Shown here: positions 11,701-26,700 of the stretch, one piece after another
Layout of the letters: every line of letters begins with the position of its first letter
Position numbering within the stretch: the stretch's first letter is position 1
Assembly (NCBI RefSeq): GCF_014839805.1
Contig: NC_051117.1
Span: 6,634,001 to 6,698,000 of the forward strand
Length of the DNA stretch: 64,000 nt
From: Manduca sexta
Taxonomy: Eukaryota; Arthropoda; Insecta; Lepidoptera; Sphingidae
Direction: 5' to 3'
Program-made: the position numbers and the translations under genes
Notes under the pieces: model-generated
Databases searched by the model: none
What the model was told of the DNA's origin: nothing
The model's input: the letters and a program-made list of their open reading frames with translations, nothing else

Positions 11701-14700
11701 ACCAACTAGGCTATCGCCGCTCAACAATTTTATTACCAAAAAAAAATATGGGATATCGCTGGCTCACTATTACAAAGTCCAATGTTAATTATGGAAAATA
11801 AATAAATATGTTGTTCCTATACCCCTTTTTTTCTTTTAGCGTAAACGATTGTAAAAAGGAGTCTTGGCAGCTGATGTTAAATGTTTATGCAGTTAACATG
11901 CTATCCTGTAGCTTACCATCAAAGGAATGGCTGGGAATTCTTTCATCATTCATTTGTATAATAAAATCCACATACACATCACGCATTTATCTCCAAGGGG
12001 TATGCAGAGACGCAGCCAGGACACCCACTTTTCGCCAAGTGTGTTCCTTCCCATAATGTGATAGGGGGCGAGCCTATCGCCATATCATACACAAATTCCA
12101 GACTCCGGGCTAATACTAAATAAAAAAACGCAAAATATAGCTTTGCCCGACGCAGGAATCGACCCCAGGACCTCAAAGCGCTGCCGTACCGCACATACAG
12201 TACCACTACGATACCAAAGCATTCGTCAAATCCGTCGTATATTAATATTTTTTTTTCGATAAATATTACTTACACCCAATATGATGACGTTGATCTGGTT
12301 GGAGTCAGTAGTGAGAGCCCACGGCGCGGCCGGGGGTCCCGCGTGACACTGGGACTCGCCGGTAGATGTCAGTGACCTACAAATATGTTTTATTATATAC
12401 CAAAATCTCAGTAAATCTCATCACTCTTTCAATCTACCACCTCTTTACAACTATGATGATGTTTCCCCATCACTTTATTGTTAACTGATAAGCAGCTGTT
12501 AGCAGTCCTTTGAGGGTGACGTTCATGAGCATGAAATATGGTCCATTATTTACCTTTTTTGACAACCAGACAATATATGGGTTTAACTTTACACCATACA
12601 ATCCAATTAATGGTTGCAATCTTTGCTAAAAATTTACTGCAATCGTTTCATTACAGGAAGAAGCTAGTAGAGTTCAACTGTACCCGACTCTAGTGTTGAG
12701 TATGACGGGCAGCGTGGCGTCGAGGCAGTTGGCGGCGGCGGGGCAGTGCTCGCGCATGGGGCAGTGCACGAACCCGAGGTGCTGGAACAGCATCAGCTTG
12801 CGGTCCTGCTCCATGCGGTCCAGCATCTTGTACCTGCAGGCGCAACAGGGAATGTTTTTTTTTTTATTGCTTTGAATGACGAGACGAGCTTACCGTTCGA
12901 CTGATGGTAAGCGATACGACCGCCTATAAATGGTACAAACACAATCTAAGACTTTGAATTACAAAGTATTGTTTGATATTTCATTGCGCTCTGCATTCTG
13001 AGACGTGAGATGTTAAGTCCCATTATGTCCAGTAGTTACACTGGCAGTTTACAGTAAAGGTGCATTAGGGGATAGGGACACAAATCAAAATATCTATAGA
13101 ATATTCATGGTTATAATAGTGATTATATATAATATTGATATTATTAGGGATTTAGGATCACATATGGACACAAATTAGGTGTCAAGTTCTATGCGAATTT
13201 TGGAAGGTAAAAGATAATTCGTACCATGTACTAAGTTATCAGATATGATTAGTGTTAAAAATTACTCGGAAATCGACTTTGCAAAGGAAGGTAAATATGA
13301 AAAGCTTGTCAAAGCATCATTGCCAAGCCATGAGAAATTTAGATAATTTTCCATAGACCATTAAGTATAATTATTAGTATTTTTTTTTCATATCGACTTT
13401 TGCTAAAACCGCCACACATTTTTTTCATGGACTATTTTACTTTGACATCTAAGGATTGTTTACCTAAAATCATCCTGGAGTACGTCAGTAATTTCCTTGA
13501 TGTCCTCCTGGGTAATGGTGCCGGTCGGCGATATGCTCTTGAAGTGATAGAACAGGTCCGCATGCTCCAAGAGTAGTTCCTGCAATAATTAAACAGTCAT
13601 TCCATTAACGCTATTCATTTATCGCTTCCTTGGTATATAAGACATAATATGTCATATAACATTTAGGTTTGCTCTGTTTACAGCCTATAAATTAATGATT
13701 CAAATCTCAACTTTCAATTCGATACTGAATATGAACCAATTGAAATAAGTCATTTGGAAGCATGTCAACAAAAACATTGCCATGATTGGTCGCTTTTTTT
13801 TTTTTTTTTTTTTAGTATTTTTATGCGGTCACGGTAAAGTGATTCCAATGCGCTGGTGATAGTCATACACAAGGTGTTAAAACCCACTATAGTAGCCCGC
13901 GAGAGCGTGACGCGTTCCGGGATCAGCTAGTGTATATCCGGCCCCAACACACACAACATACACAACGTCACGCATTTTATCCCCGAAGGGGTATGCAGAG
14001 GCGCAACCATGGCACCCACTTTTCGCCAAGTGTGTTCCGTCCCATGATGTGATAGGGGGCGAGCCTATCGCCATATCGGACACAAATTCCAGACTCCGGG
14101 CTGATACTGAGCAGAAAAACCCAAATATCACTTTGCCCGACCAGGGATTCGAACCCAGGACCTCAGAGCGTTGCCGTACCGCGCATGCAGTACGTCACCG
14201 AGGCAGTCCATACCCAACAGGCCGGCATAATTGTGCCACATTCTATTGGACTCCACTCTACATCCCATTAGGTACAGTAGGGTCATTTTTTTTTGTTTCC
14301 CCATCAGTCAACACCATGGGACACCTGCGAACAGTATACTAGCGTCCCATGGTTCAACTCGCAGGGTTCCTTTGGCGTGCACATAACAAAGAGAGTGTAC
14401 CTGGAAGTTGTGCTTGGCGCGGCGCTGTATGTGGCGCTGGTGCGTGTCGTACACGCGCTGCTGCTGGTCGTCGGAGAGCGCCTCGTAGCACTCGCGGCCC
14501 ATGAGCAGCACGCGCACCTCGGACAGCTGCTTGCCCGGCGTCACGTACCCCGTCTCCTCCAGCAGCCGCTTGAACTGCTGGCACCATCTGCGGCACAGAC
14601 TACTTGTGGGCGCTAGGACTTATACCAACATATTAAAAGGTATAGAGGGAGTACTGAAAATTGTTATTCTTGTTTAATGTTGACAATACAGGATTTATTT

Positions 14701-17700
14701 GGTGTTAAAGCTTAAATTTTGCACTAATATAAAATATTTATCAGTGTCTTAGACTAATACAAACATATTAAAAAGTGTAGAGGGACAGTTGGAGGTGATT
14801 TTTTTTACAATTGTTAGTGTTTTGTATAATTTTACAGAGTTTGTTTGATATTTTATGGTAAAATATACAACAACATAATATCTTTCTCAGTATCTTAGTA
14901 TAGGCATCACAACCTTCCAGGGCAAGGGGGTTTCATATATTTATCCATGGAGTACATGTCCGCATTTTTCACAGAGGCGATCCCATTAATTGACTACAAG
15001 TACATACAAAAGTATATACTACTATCGAAGCCAAAAGAAGGGGGCGGGTCAGCTTCCCTCCCTACTTAACCCTGGCGACGCCCATGTATTTTACGATTAC
15101 AAATGTTTTTATACTTTAATGCCGCTTTAAAATTGTAAATCATTCAGATATTATTGAACATGTTATGGGTTCAAAAGTGATAAAGAAGAAAATAGATAAT
15201 TATCCTTTTATGTCTAATGGTTAAGAGAAGGTTTTAAAGTAAAACATCATATTTATTTATTCCACTCACTCGTAATTCCTCTGTTCCTCTTGAGCCTCAT
15301 GCAGAAACGTCTTAAACACCGCCGCCGCCTCATTCGTCTCCAATATCTCGTACGGAATCTTCTGTGACTGACCCAACGTCTAGAACAATATATTATTTAC
15401 CATGTTAGATATACCTTGTAAACTATCAATGAAATAATTATAATATTATAAGGTAATCTTTAAGGGTCTTAACGAGACGAGCTTGCCGTTCGCCTGATGG
15501 TAAGCAATACAACCGCTCATAAACAATAGAAATACCATCCAACACCTTGAATTACAAAGTATTGTTTGGTATTCCACTGCGCTCGCCATCCTGTGACATG
15601 AATTTAAGTCTTATTATGTCCAGTAGTTACACTGGCTACAATGTCCTTCAAAGCGGGACACAACAGTGACTACATACTCCTGGTTGGCGGCAGATATAGA
15701 CGTGGCGGTCGTACCAACTCAAGCGGACACTCACATATGAGAGACCTACCACCAATAGTTTTTTTATAAAATGGCCACAGGAACACGCTGCATGTATTCT
15801 TTAAAGGAATTCTTTAAAGGCTGTTTTCAGCAGTGACCTTCGTGCAGCTAATTATGGTCTTGAACATAGCTTACTAATTCTAGAACACAGCCAAGGCGGG
15901 CACAGAATATCCTGAATTATGAAAACATCATCAGTCTTACTTATAAAAATTTCGCAAAGCTATGCTTAGTTATAACACAAATTTACTCAATCAGCTGTAA
16001 ATCAAAATCCGCCATCTTGCCTCTTAATAAGGTTTGAACTAAAAAACCGGTGAAGTTTTTGACAGGTATTTAAGCAATACTTAATTATCTTAACGCTAAA
16101 ACAAGTTTATAAGTAAAACTGTATGTAAATAGTTTTGTTTTCTGCCACCCACCTGATACCTGGCCCGCTCTCCGACCCTGAGCGTGGTGTCGATGGCCAA
16201 AGGGCTGTCCAGCTCTGATCCAGATTCCGAACACGATTCCGTGTTTCGTCCCTCGCTGAAGTACACCGAGAAGTCACGGTGGGAGCGTAGCTGCCGGACC
16301 ACCATGGGCCAGTCACTGTGGAGAAAGTAATAATTATTTATAACTGGTACACCAACAGCATACACACCGTGTTTTTATAGTCGTTTTGGTAACGAACATT
16401 TTCTGGATCAATAACAGAGTTTAAAAAAAAGTACCAATGTAATAAATTATTTTTTTTATAAACATGAAATTTATGTTTACGAATAATAAATGAGAGCTCG
16501 TGGTGATGCAACTAACTACTATCACTGCGATCGGTGCCATTCATAACTATGAATAATTGTCGCGACGTTATTGGGTTTTACTTCTCAGTATCAGCCCGGA
16601 GTTTGGAATTTGTGCGTGATTTGTCGATAGGCATGCCATCATGGGACAAAAGTTGACTCCAGTTGCTCCACTGCCTACCTCTTCCAGGATAAAAGCGTAA
16701 TATATGTTTTTTTTTACGACGGATGTAACGGATTCGATAAAATATATATCATTGCAGATATAGTATAGTTCTTACTTCTCCTGCAGATCTTCGGTGGGCA
16801 GCTGCAGCCTGGACAACACCTGAGGCAGCTTGGCCAACTGCTTGCGAAGCTTCTTGGCAGACCTCTCCTCCTTCAACCGCCTGATGTGACGACGAAACAC
16901 AACCTGGACATAGAGATTACATAGTACTTAAGTATCGATTCTTCAAGTTAAGAACTGATAGAATCTTCAAGGTAAATATTTTAACAACCGGCTTATGGAC
17001 TTCAGAAAGGACGTAGAAAGGTGTGCAAGAGCACGTCGAAAAATAAATAAAATAAACAATTCATTGAATAAATCTGCGAACAATCGACCACAGAAATTTT
17101 ATTTTGGTAAGGCATAAATACCGGCGCGATTTGAACTTGATTAAAATAATAATATTATGTATAGTATGTAGATGTAGCTGTATCTATAATTGACTATACA
17201 CTACTAGTTTTTAATTATCAAAAATTAAAAAAGTTTCGTTATCTGCTGACGTTACTGAGCACATATTTGCCAAAAAATTACATAAAAATATCCCTAAAAA
17301 GGTAATTTTTGGTCCTGTCACATTAATTTATGATTCTAGTTTTCTAATATCAACTAGTCAATGAATACAACTTGGTAGTATTTACTGTGTCTTATTGTCA
17401 TTCATTAAATTCATAATTCTGGTTTTCTAATATCCACGACTCTATAATATAGTAATCCCTATGCTCATTTAGTATTCGATAAACGTTAATCTGGGGTATT
17501 ATCTATATAGTATATTTGACTTACTATGTGTTGTGTCCATAATTTCATGCAGAATTTGTGAAAATTTTAACTCGTCACAGCTTTCTCATTTACATATAAT
17601 AAAACTACATACGCCTTTTGGTAATTAAAAGCTATTCGTACATGTATTAGAAAAAATATTAAGGTGATAAATCATGTCAAACATACCTGAGTCCCATCAT

Positions 17701-20700
17701 TTCCAAACTGCTGAACGAACTTAATCCATTCCGGGTAGTGGCACAGCCTCTTACTCGCCGCGGACCACATCTCTCTGAGAATAAAATTACATTACTTTAA
17801 AAAGGTATTGAAATGAAACTATTTTGCGGATTTTATCGCGAATTTTTTATTATAATTTTCTCCCGACGTTTCGAAGACTTTGCAGCCTTCATGGTCATCG
17901 GGGCGGGCTGAGATGTTGATCCGAAAAGTCAGTTTTAATGTCAAACATTCGCATAATAAATATATCCTGTCACCAACCAAAGATATGATTGTCAAAAGTC
18001 GATACTATATCGGTCAAGCCGCATTTTCGTGCCGTCAAAAAAACTGTCTACGTAGATATGTAAACAGTTTTCGGTAATTAAAAACAGATTTGTACTAAAA
18101 CTTTGATCATAGTATTACCACTAGATATGAATATTCCTCACTTGTGATCCTCGACGTGGATCCTGATGAGTTGTGTGAAAGCCTCGGTGACGAAGTCGAG
18201 CGTCTCGCGGCGTATGCGCAGCGCTTCGGCATAGTTCGCCACCTGCAATAGGAACAATGTTAAGAAACACTATACAAGTTTCTATATATATAATTAAAAT
18301 TAAAATTATAACAAAAATAAAAACTTTAACAAAAATTATATCCCCTCGAAAAACCACTAAAAACCAAAAAATTATTTAATATTACAACATACTGGTTACA
18401 GGTTTTGGAGTTATGCCTAATTAAAAAAAATATATTTCCAAATCGATTCATAAATGATCGAGTTCTGAGGTAACAAAGATTAAAGAAAAAATACACGCCT
18501 CTGATAACCTCCTCCTGTTTTTGAAGTCGGTTAAAACTGCGATATAATACTAAATATAGTTTTATATCCATGTCTACATAGATTATGATAAAACAGCGGA
18601 CCTCGGTGTGTCTGTGTTAAATGAAAAGTAATAGAAAATATAGGGAGTGAATAAAAAAGAGTAATAGAACACAAATGTAACAAGATTCAGAATTCTTTTC
18701 TGTTTACCAATTTTTTTTCTCGCGGCGTCGCCCACCTAATGTAGTTTTCCGAGATAAAAGTCCCGCTATATATTTTCCCGGGATAGGATAGCCTATAACC
18801 TTCCCAAGGTTTTAAACTATCTCCATACCAAATTTCATAAAAATCCGTTCAGTAGATTTTGAGAAAATCGATAAAGTAGAGATAGACAGAAAAATGAGTC
18901 TTGTTTTATAATAATAGATTAATACACACATAAATAAACGAAATACAACAGTTGTTATAAATGTTTGCATGTCCATTTGATCTTATACTTAGGCAAAAAT
19001 TTCTCTATGTATATTGTCTAAGAACACAGTGTCTTAACATAATTATTAGTTAGTAAAATATTTTTTGATGCACACGGTATTTACTTATTATTGCTTTGTT
19101 ACATGATGATTTGTAATTATCATGTTTTTTTTTTTTTGTTAAAGTATTACTCACTTATTCATAGACGTTATTTATCTAATGACGGAGCATTGTTGTGACA
19201 ACAAGTGTATTTCTCAGTGATGACGGCATGGCAGCCTTCTCAGAGCGTAGACATAGGGCCGTGATGATTGGCTAATATTGAGGTACAACTTGAATCTAGT
19301 TCGCTGTCAGATAAATAACGCTGAGTAACAAACTTGTTATCAAAGCAATGCTGTCTTTAGATAAATAACGTCTATGAACAATATCAGCCCTGTATATACT
19401 ATCCCACTGTTGGGCACGGGCCTCCTCTACTACTTGGAGGGAATAGACCTTAGTCCACCACGCTGGCCTAGTGCGGATTGGTAGACTTCACACACCCTCG
19501 AAAATTCCTTATAGAGAATTTCTCAGGTATGCAGATTTCCTCACGATGTTTTCCTTCACCGTTAAAGCAAACGTCAATGAATAAAGGGCTTAATGTATAG
19601 AAGCGTTGGTAGATAAATAAAAACTGACCTTGATCCTGGCCTTGGACTTGTCGACCATCTGCGCCAGCAGGAAGAAGGCGTGGTCGACGTTGACGTTGTC
19701 GTGGCTGGAGGTCTCGACGAGCGGGATGCAGCCCTTGAACTCCTTGCGCTGCACGAGGCGCTCGGCCTCGCGCACGCCGAGCTCGCTGGCCTCGTCGTTC
19801 TTGGTGGTCACCAGCACCACGGGCTTCTTCAGCTTCAGGATGTTCTGCAGGATCGTCGCTATTATTTCGTTCTGGAACGAAAGTTCGAATCAGCGGCATG
19901 TTATAGTTATAATACAAAAGGAGATTTTGTAGGTATATTTAAACTGCGATTTTTTAGCCTGTTAACATTGAAGTTTGAACATGCAGGCTTTAATCCGTAA
20001 GATTTTATATTATTTCCTAACAACCATTTTCAATAAATGATCCCAATCTCAATCTTCAATCTGATTTCAAAATCGAACCAATCAAAAAAGTTATTTATAT
20101 ATATCCAAAACTTTGCTCTGATTGATTAACTTTTAGGATAGATCGAAAAAACCGATTGGAATGCTTTATAGAAAATGGAGGTTAATCGGGCTACAATAAA
20201 CGAGTTTATTTTACAAATTTTAAAACACGTCTGTCCGTTAGAATGTCTTTAAAAACGCGACTAGTAAATCGATGTCGTTTAATTTTGACGTTTGTGATTG
20301 GTCGAGAGACCAATGCGTCAATCACGTGTTAGTCTTTCAACCAATCACAGTAAAACGACACGAATAGGGTACCGGACTCATTTTTGTTCTTGACAATTAT
20401 CAAATATTTACATAATATAAATTATAACACAGAAGGAATTATTAAAATCCGGTGAAAAATCAACAAGTTATAAGTCTTTGAATTTCGGTGGAAGGGGTAG
20501 TTAACAAGAAACAGAAAAGAGACAAAATACCCACATGTGACGTCATCGGGAATTACGACGCGTGCGAAAGAAAGAGATGAAGCGATATCCCCACATCGCG
20601 GCCACTTCTGCCCATTACAATATTTTAAATATGAATTACTCGCTCATTTTTTAACCAATTTTTATGCTGTTTTCGCGAACGTGCTTCTTTTTCGTATTAA

Positions 20701-23700
20701 AAGCCATTACATATAGAATAATGTACAAAATCAAGCATAGTCCGGTCCCCTATTCAGTTCGTTTTTTTACTACATTCCAAACACACAACAATAATGAAAA
20801 ATTCTCATCTGAATTTGTACGTAATATATAGAAATGAACAGATTCGAACTCTACAAAGTGTGAGTGCAAAAATAGTACCAATGCGTCTACTTTTAAAGCA
20901 TACCTACAGTCTAATGCAGGCTATTTAATTTATAATATAGTCCCCTAACAATATCGCTACACATACCTGCTTCTCCCAAGTCCTGCCAGGCACCAGGCTG
21001 ACATCGTACACGCATAGGAACCCGTCCACCGTCAGCTTTCCGTCAGGCATCAGCTTCTGCTCGTACTCCTTCTCTATCCCCAGCTGGTTCTTGCAGATGT
21101 ACATCAACTTCTCGGCGGACTGGAGTTTCGTCGCCACGCATCGCTTCACGTATGGTTCCGTTTTGCCAACTGATTTGAAATCGAAAAGTTATTTTCGTAA
21201 AGTTCAAAATGTAGTTTGATAAAATGAAATAAGTTTCGAAGTACCTATAGGCAACAATGATTTTTAAATTCAAAGAAAAATACATATGAAATGTATTAAA
21301 AGCATATTATACTTTATTTGAAGTTTTAAGATTTTTTAAATAAATTAAATGAAAACACACATCGTTGTGGCTAACTTAAAGAAACGTATTTTTCCCTTGT
21401 ATCTTAAAGGTGCATCTACCTTGATGGTAGTTGTAAATATTTAAATTCCATATTTATACCTTCCTCAAGAATATGCCGTCCTGCGTCCGATTGCCTATAT
21501 TGTGGGAGCAAAAACAAGGTCCCTGATTGCAACTGTGCCGCCCCTAGACCTTGGCTTACACGACCTATTGCCAAATCCACTAGGTACTTCCCAACCCCAA
21601 AAACCAGCAGACACCCAACAAAATCAATACCTTTGAATGGCTGGAAGCACGCATCGTCGACGAACTCCGTCTGTTCCACCAGCTCGAACCTGTACTCCTG
21701 CTCGTCGTTGTCCTTCTGCACGCTGCCCCAGTACAGGAAGTGGTCGTTGTTGACCACGCGCCCGCTGAAGTCAGACTGAAAGGGAACGAAGTAGGTTTAA
21801 TCACCTGCATAGCTAAGTGGGTTTAAAATTAATCTTTTTTTTTTCATTGACGATAACTTAGTTGGGAGTGGAAAGGACTGCCGAGACGAATTTCCTCAGT
21901 TTTAAGAACTAAAGGCGCGCACTTCTGACTTTTCGAAAGTTATGCGAGTATTCTTTGCGCGGAAAATTATATAAATAATATTAAATTATTATACTGTTAA
22001 AAGTAAGTAACACAAGAATTTTTTGAACTTCTTATTTATTATAATAAAAAAAAAATACGTAAAATACTAATTACTATTATAAGGTAAATGGCGCCACGAG
22101 TCAAAATGTTTAGTAATCTAGTATTGGCGCATTTCTTCTCGTGGCTTACAAGGCCAATAGCAATTTTTAGTTTACAAAGTAAATATAGTATTTTTGCATG
22201 GATCCAAATACGAACCAGCTTAAATTTCTACGGTATCTATAATTTGCACAACATTTTATCTAGAGTGCATAATTTATATCTATATTATTATATAACGGTA
22301 CAAATTAATCTCAGGAACTACTGGTTCGTATTTAAAAAAACTTTCAGTTTTAGATAGCCCATTTATCGTGGAAGGCTATAAACTATATAACATCACGCTA
22401 TGAACAATAGGAACGGAGCATTATAGAAAAATGTTGCAAAAATAGAGAAAATTAATTCCTTTTGAGAGCTTTCATAGCGTGCGCTGCGTAAACGGTTAAA
22501 TAGTTTCAGGATAACATGTATATTAAAGTTACGTGAAGTGAAATTCAAAGCTCCGTTCGGTGATGCCACAGTTTGTGAGAAACGCTTTTTTAGTATATTT
22601 ATTTAACTGACTGACTGCCTCGGTGATGTAGTTGTACTGCATGCCCGGTACGACCGCGCTCTGAGGTTCTGGATACGAATCCCGGATCGGGCAAAGTGAT
22701 ATTTGAGTTTTTCTGCTCAGTCAACCCGAAGTTTGGAATTTGTGTCCAATATGGCGATTGGCTCGCCCCCTATCACATCATGGGACGGAATACACTTGGA
22801 AAAAATTGGGTGCCCTAATTGCGCCTCCGCATACCTACATAAATACATGATGTGTGTGCATGTGTGTATTTTATTGACATTGTGTGACTTTAAGTCATTC
22901 AGCCTTATGAAAAATGAAGTCATAATCTGCGTAGTTACATCACAAACCTTAAACAGACAGAGAGATGAGCTATTATTGATCAACATCTTTTTAAGCATTA
23001 AACAAACTAGGTCACAATATAAACGAATAAACACATTGTACAAATGATACACAAGTAACGCGAGCGTGCGATTATTTATAGCTCCAAGTGTTTTGTTGAA
23101 CTTGGTGAATGTGGGGACTAGGGCTGATCCGGGAGGGGTCCATTAGGGTCATGAGCCCCCCCCCCCCCCCTCTTAGGTGGGTCAAGTTGACTTATGATAG
23201 TTTTTCAATGACTCTCATTGATATATTTTTTTAAATTTATTTCTTGTATGATAGCAAACACATACGTATGACACGCATAACACTACTACATGCTGTTTAT
23301 CTAATTTATGTTCGGAGAAAAATTGATTTCATTATTTAAATATTTAAAAACATACTATTCCTTTTGTAATTAGATTTATTATTGTTATCAATTTGGAGAC
23401 TGTCCTGACTAGACCACGTCTATATAACCCCCAGACTTGAAAGCTGAATGCGCCCCTGTGTGGGGAGATGGTTAAAAAGTAAAATTTTTATTTAATTCCT
23501 TACTAGGAAAAAAACGTTTCCTATGTGCGTTTCAATTTTGTATGAACTAAGGTAATACGTCTACAAAGTCTAGCTATTCCGATACCAAGTGCTATTAAAC
23601 TCTGCTCAACAGTTTAGCCGTTATATTGTATGAAATAGACACATAGACGTACTTTCATTCTTATTTTAATTACAGGCACACACAAATATAACGCCTTTAT

Positions 23701-26700
23701 CTCCTGAGGGGTAGATAGAGAAGCACCCGGTCACCCAGTTTTCGTCATGTCTATTCCACACAATAATGTTATAGGGGGCAAATCTATCGCCATATTGAAT
23801 GAAAAAATGAAAAATGAAACATCTTTATTTAAATATAAGAAACGTACAGAAAAAAATTGCCAGAGATTTTCAAATTAGGCTGAGCCTGTGTCTTGAGAAA
23901 CCAAATAAAATTAAGTGAAATGGTTTGTTAAGCGCGAGTTAGTGAGATATTGGGCACAAATTCCTAACTTCAAACCGATACTGAGCAGAAAACGCCGATA
24001 TCACTTCTGCCTGGGATTCGAACCTGCGACCTCAGAGCCGTCGTACCGTGCAAGCAATACAACATGCTACCGAAGCAGTATTTATTAATATGGAATAATT
24101 ATTTATTTTTATAAATTAGGTTTGTCTCTTTGCTCTGTATGAAAGATAAGTAATTTCCCTATACGAAAATGGCTTATGTGTTTCCTTATGGTGCAAGCAA
24201 CAGTTTACTTAAATACTGTAACATTAAAGGTCTAAATACGGTCAGACATAAAATAACAGATGAGGTAAAAATAATATACATTCTGGAATATTGAAAAATA
24301 ATATAATACTCAAGGGCTCTTTTATATTAAATAGCCTAATAGCCTTCCTCGATAAATAGGCTATCCAACACTAAAAGATTTTTTAATCGAAGCAGTTGCT
24401 GAGATTTGCGCATTCAAACAAACAAACAAACTCTTCAACTTTATATCATAGTATAGATTTACCTAGAGCATTTTTTTTTTGTTTTTTTTTTTAGGTCTAA
24501 TTACTATATTAGGAGACAGCAGTTACGTCTACAAGGCATACTTCAATATTTTATTCTTCAAAATGAACTTTTATATCATCAGCATGGTCATCAGCCCCAC
24601 GAAGTCCATTACAAAACAAAAGCCACCCTAAAGACTCCATATCATGGAGACAAAAAAAATACACTTCTTTCCTATTTACAAATAGAATTCCAGCAAAGCG
24701 AATTGTACAACGCATTCTAAACAAAGTCCATCATAACAATTAAACATGGAATGTATAAAGTTCGTCGGCATAACAAATAAACATGTATTTAATGAGATAT
24801 TTTCAGAAGAGCAATTAACAAGCACTCTACGATAATTAACGGCAACATTTTTAGCCACGATACAAGACGATTTAGGGAACTGAATGACTAAACTAGCAAA
24901 CCGCTTCGCTTGATGGTAAGCGATACAGCTCGTAGACAGTAGCACCATACAGGACTTTGAATTACAAACTGCGTGGCACTGCACTGCGCTCGTAACCTTG
25001 AGACATGTGCTTAATCTCATAATGCCAAGTGTTTTTTTTTTTTTATTTTTTTTTATTTAACAAAATTAATTACGCTTCAATGCCCCTCAAAACAGAATGC
25101 TGGTGGTAGGATATATTTTATATCCGCCCGGATAGCGACCACCGTACGCAATGTTAAAACCCGCCACAGTGACGAATGACAAGCAATGATTACTCCTCGA
25201 CAGTCGACAAAGTTATACCAGCCTGTGTGAACTGAATATACACAGGACCGCGACACACTTACGTGCGCCACTATGACGGGTTTTAACATCTAATGTACGG
25301 TGGTCGCTATCCGGGCGGATATAAACTATATCCTACCACCAGCAAATATACTTTGCGATTATTCCCCAGGTGCCCGACGAACTCTTAAATACGATGAATC
25401 AACACCCGAGCCTTCTCTTCTTGAAAATTCAATAGCAGACATAAATCACACACTAGCCCATCATACAACTTCCAGACCAACTAGTGTACACGGTCGACGA
25501 TCCATAAACAAACATACCTGACTCAACACGCAGATATGGTCCACGTTGTAATCGTCGGCGTGCGTGCGAACGAATCTGTTGCAGAGGCACGACTTGCCGA
25601 CGCCCAGCTGGCCTTTCTCCTTCTCCGTACCTGGTGGAATCATAAACAAATATTTATCGCACATTTAGAATCATAGAGACTTGTGTAAAGAATTAGTTTT
25701 ATTAAAACATCGAAAAAGGATACGAATATTTATTATTTTTATCATTAAAAATGTTTACTGTAAATTGTCTCCATTTATAGAAGGTTGGATGAAATTAAAT
25801 CTTAAATATCTTAATTATATGTATACCCTCAAAATTTTGATTAGACCGTTCTAGTTCTGAAGGTGCATTATTACGACCTTCAGGAAAGACGTAGCGGTTA
25901 TAGAGGAGTTTTAGAGATTAATATGTATTTAAAAGTTATTTCAAAACGACAAACCGTACAATGTTCGTTGTGCAATAATTATAATTGTACCAATAGCGTT
26001 ATATCTTTCACCTGACCTTATCCCATGTCGAAGAGGACTCAAAGCTACAGAAAAAATCTAAAAGACCCTCTCGCAAATACATCTGGTAACATATTTTTAA
26101 ATCATTTAAAACTAAGGAACGATATTAAACAATAGTGTGTTAATGATTTCTTATGATTACACGAAAGTTACAACGTCGAAATAATATTACTTTTCCAATT
26201 TTATATACCTCAAAAGAAAATGATAATATAGAAAACCGCCGTGATAAAATCCAAAAAACGGTTTCATTTCGATAATAGCACGTTAGTTATGTTCGTAAAC
26301 GTTGAAGAGAGAGACTTCATGCTTACAATTCCCACCCGAGATATTACTTTGTTTAAGCTTATATAATAAGAAAACTTTATTTTCTGTGATTGAAGTGGCT
26401 CTCAATTATTACGTGGTCAACTTTTTTTTCGCCGGCAACCCAATAGGGTTTTTATAGTAATAAACGGTTCCAATATCAAATACATGTGAAATATTTAAGG
26501 TTTAGTTTATAGTCTATGTGCCAAATTTCATCAAAATCTGTTCAGCAATTACCGCATTTTCTTCTAACCAACATCCAAACAACACAAACTTTCTCATTTA
26601 TATATAAGACAGAAATTCCATCACTGTTCAAGAAAACCAATGGCCCACCTCAATAGAAGCTGTATATGGTGCATTAAACTCACAATATATTTTATCTAAC

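Noticed and set aside
20539..20546. Palindromic TGACGTCA (CRE-like) site
   Set aside because: It lies inside a MITE in an intron, far from either start codon; more likely part of the element than a regulator of these genes.
22616..22690. tRNA-like sequence with A and B boxes (also in the SINE copies near 14170, 12180 and 38200)
   Set aside because: No cloverleaf can be formed with proper acceptor and anticodon stems, and it continues into the SINE body. These are SINE heads, not tRNA genes.
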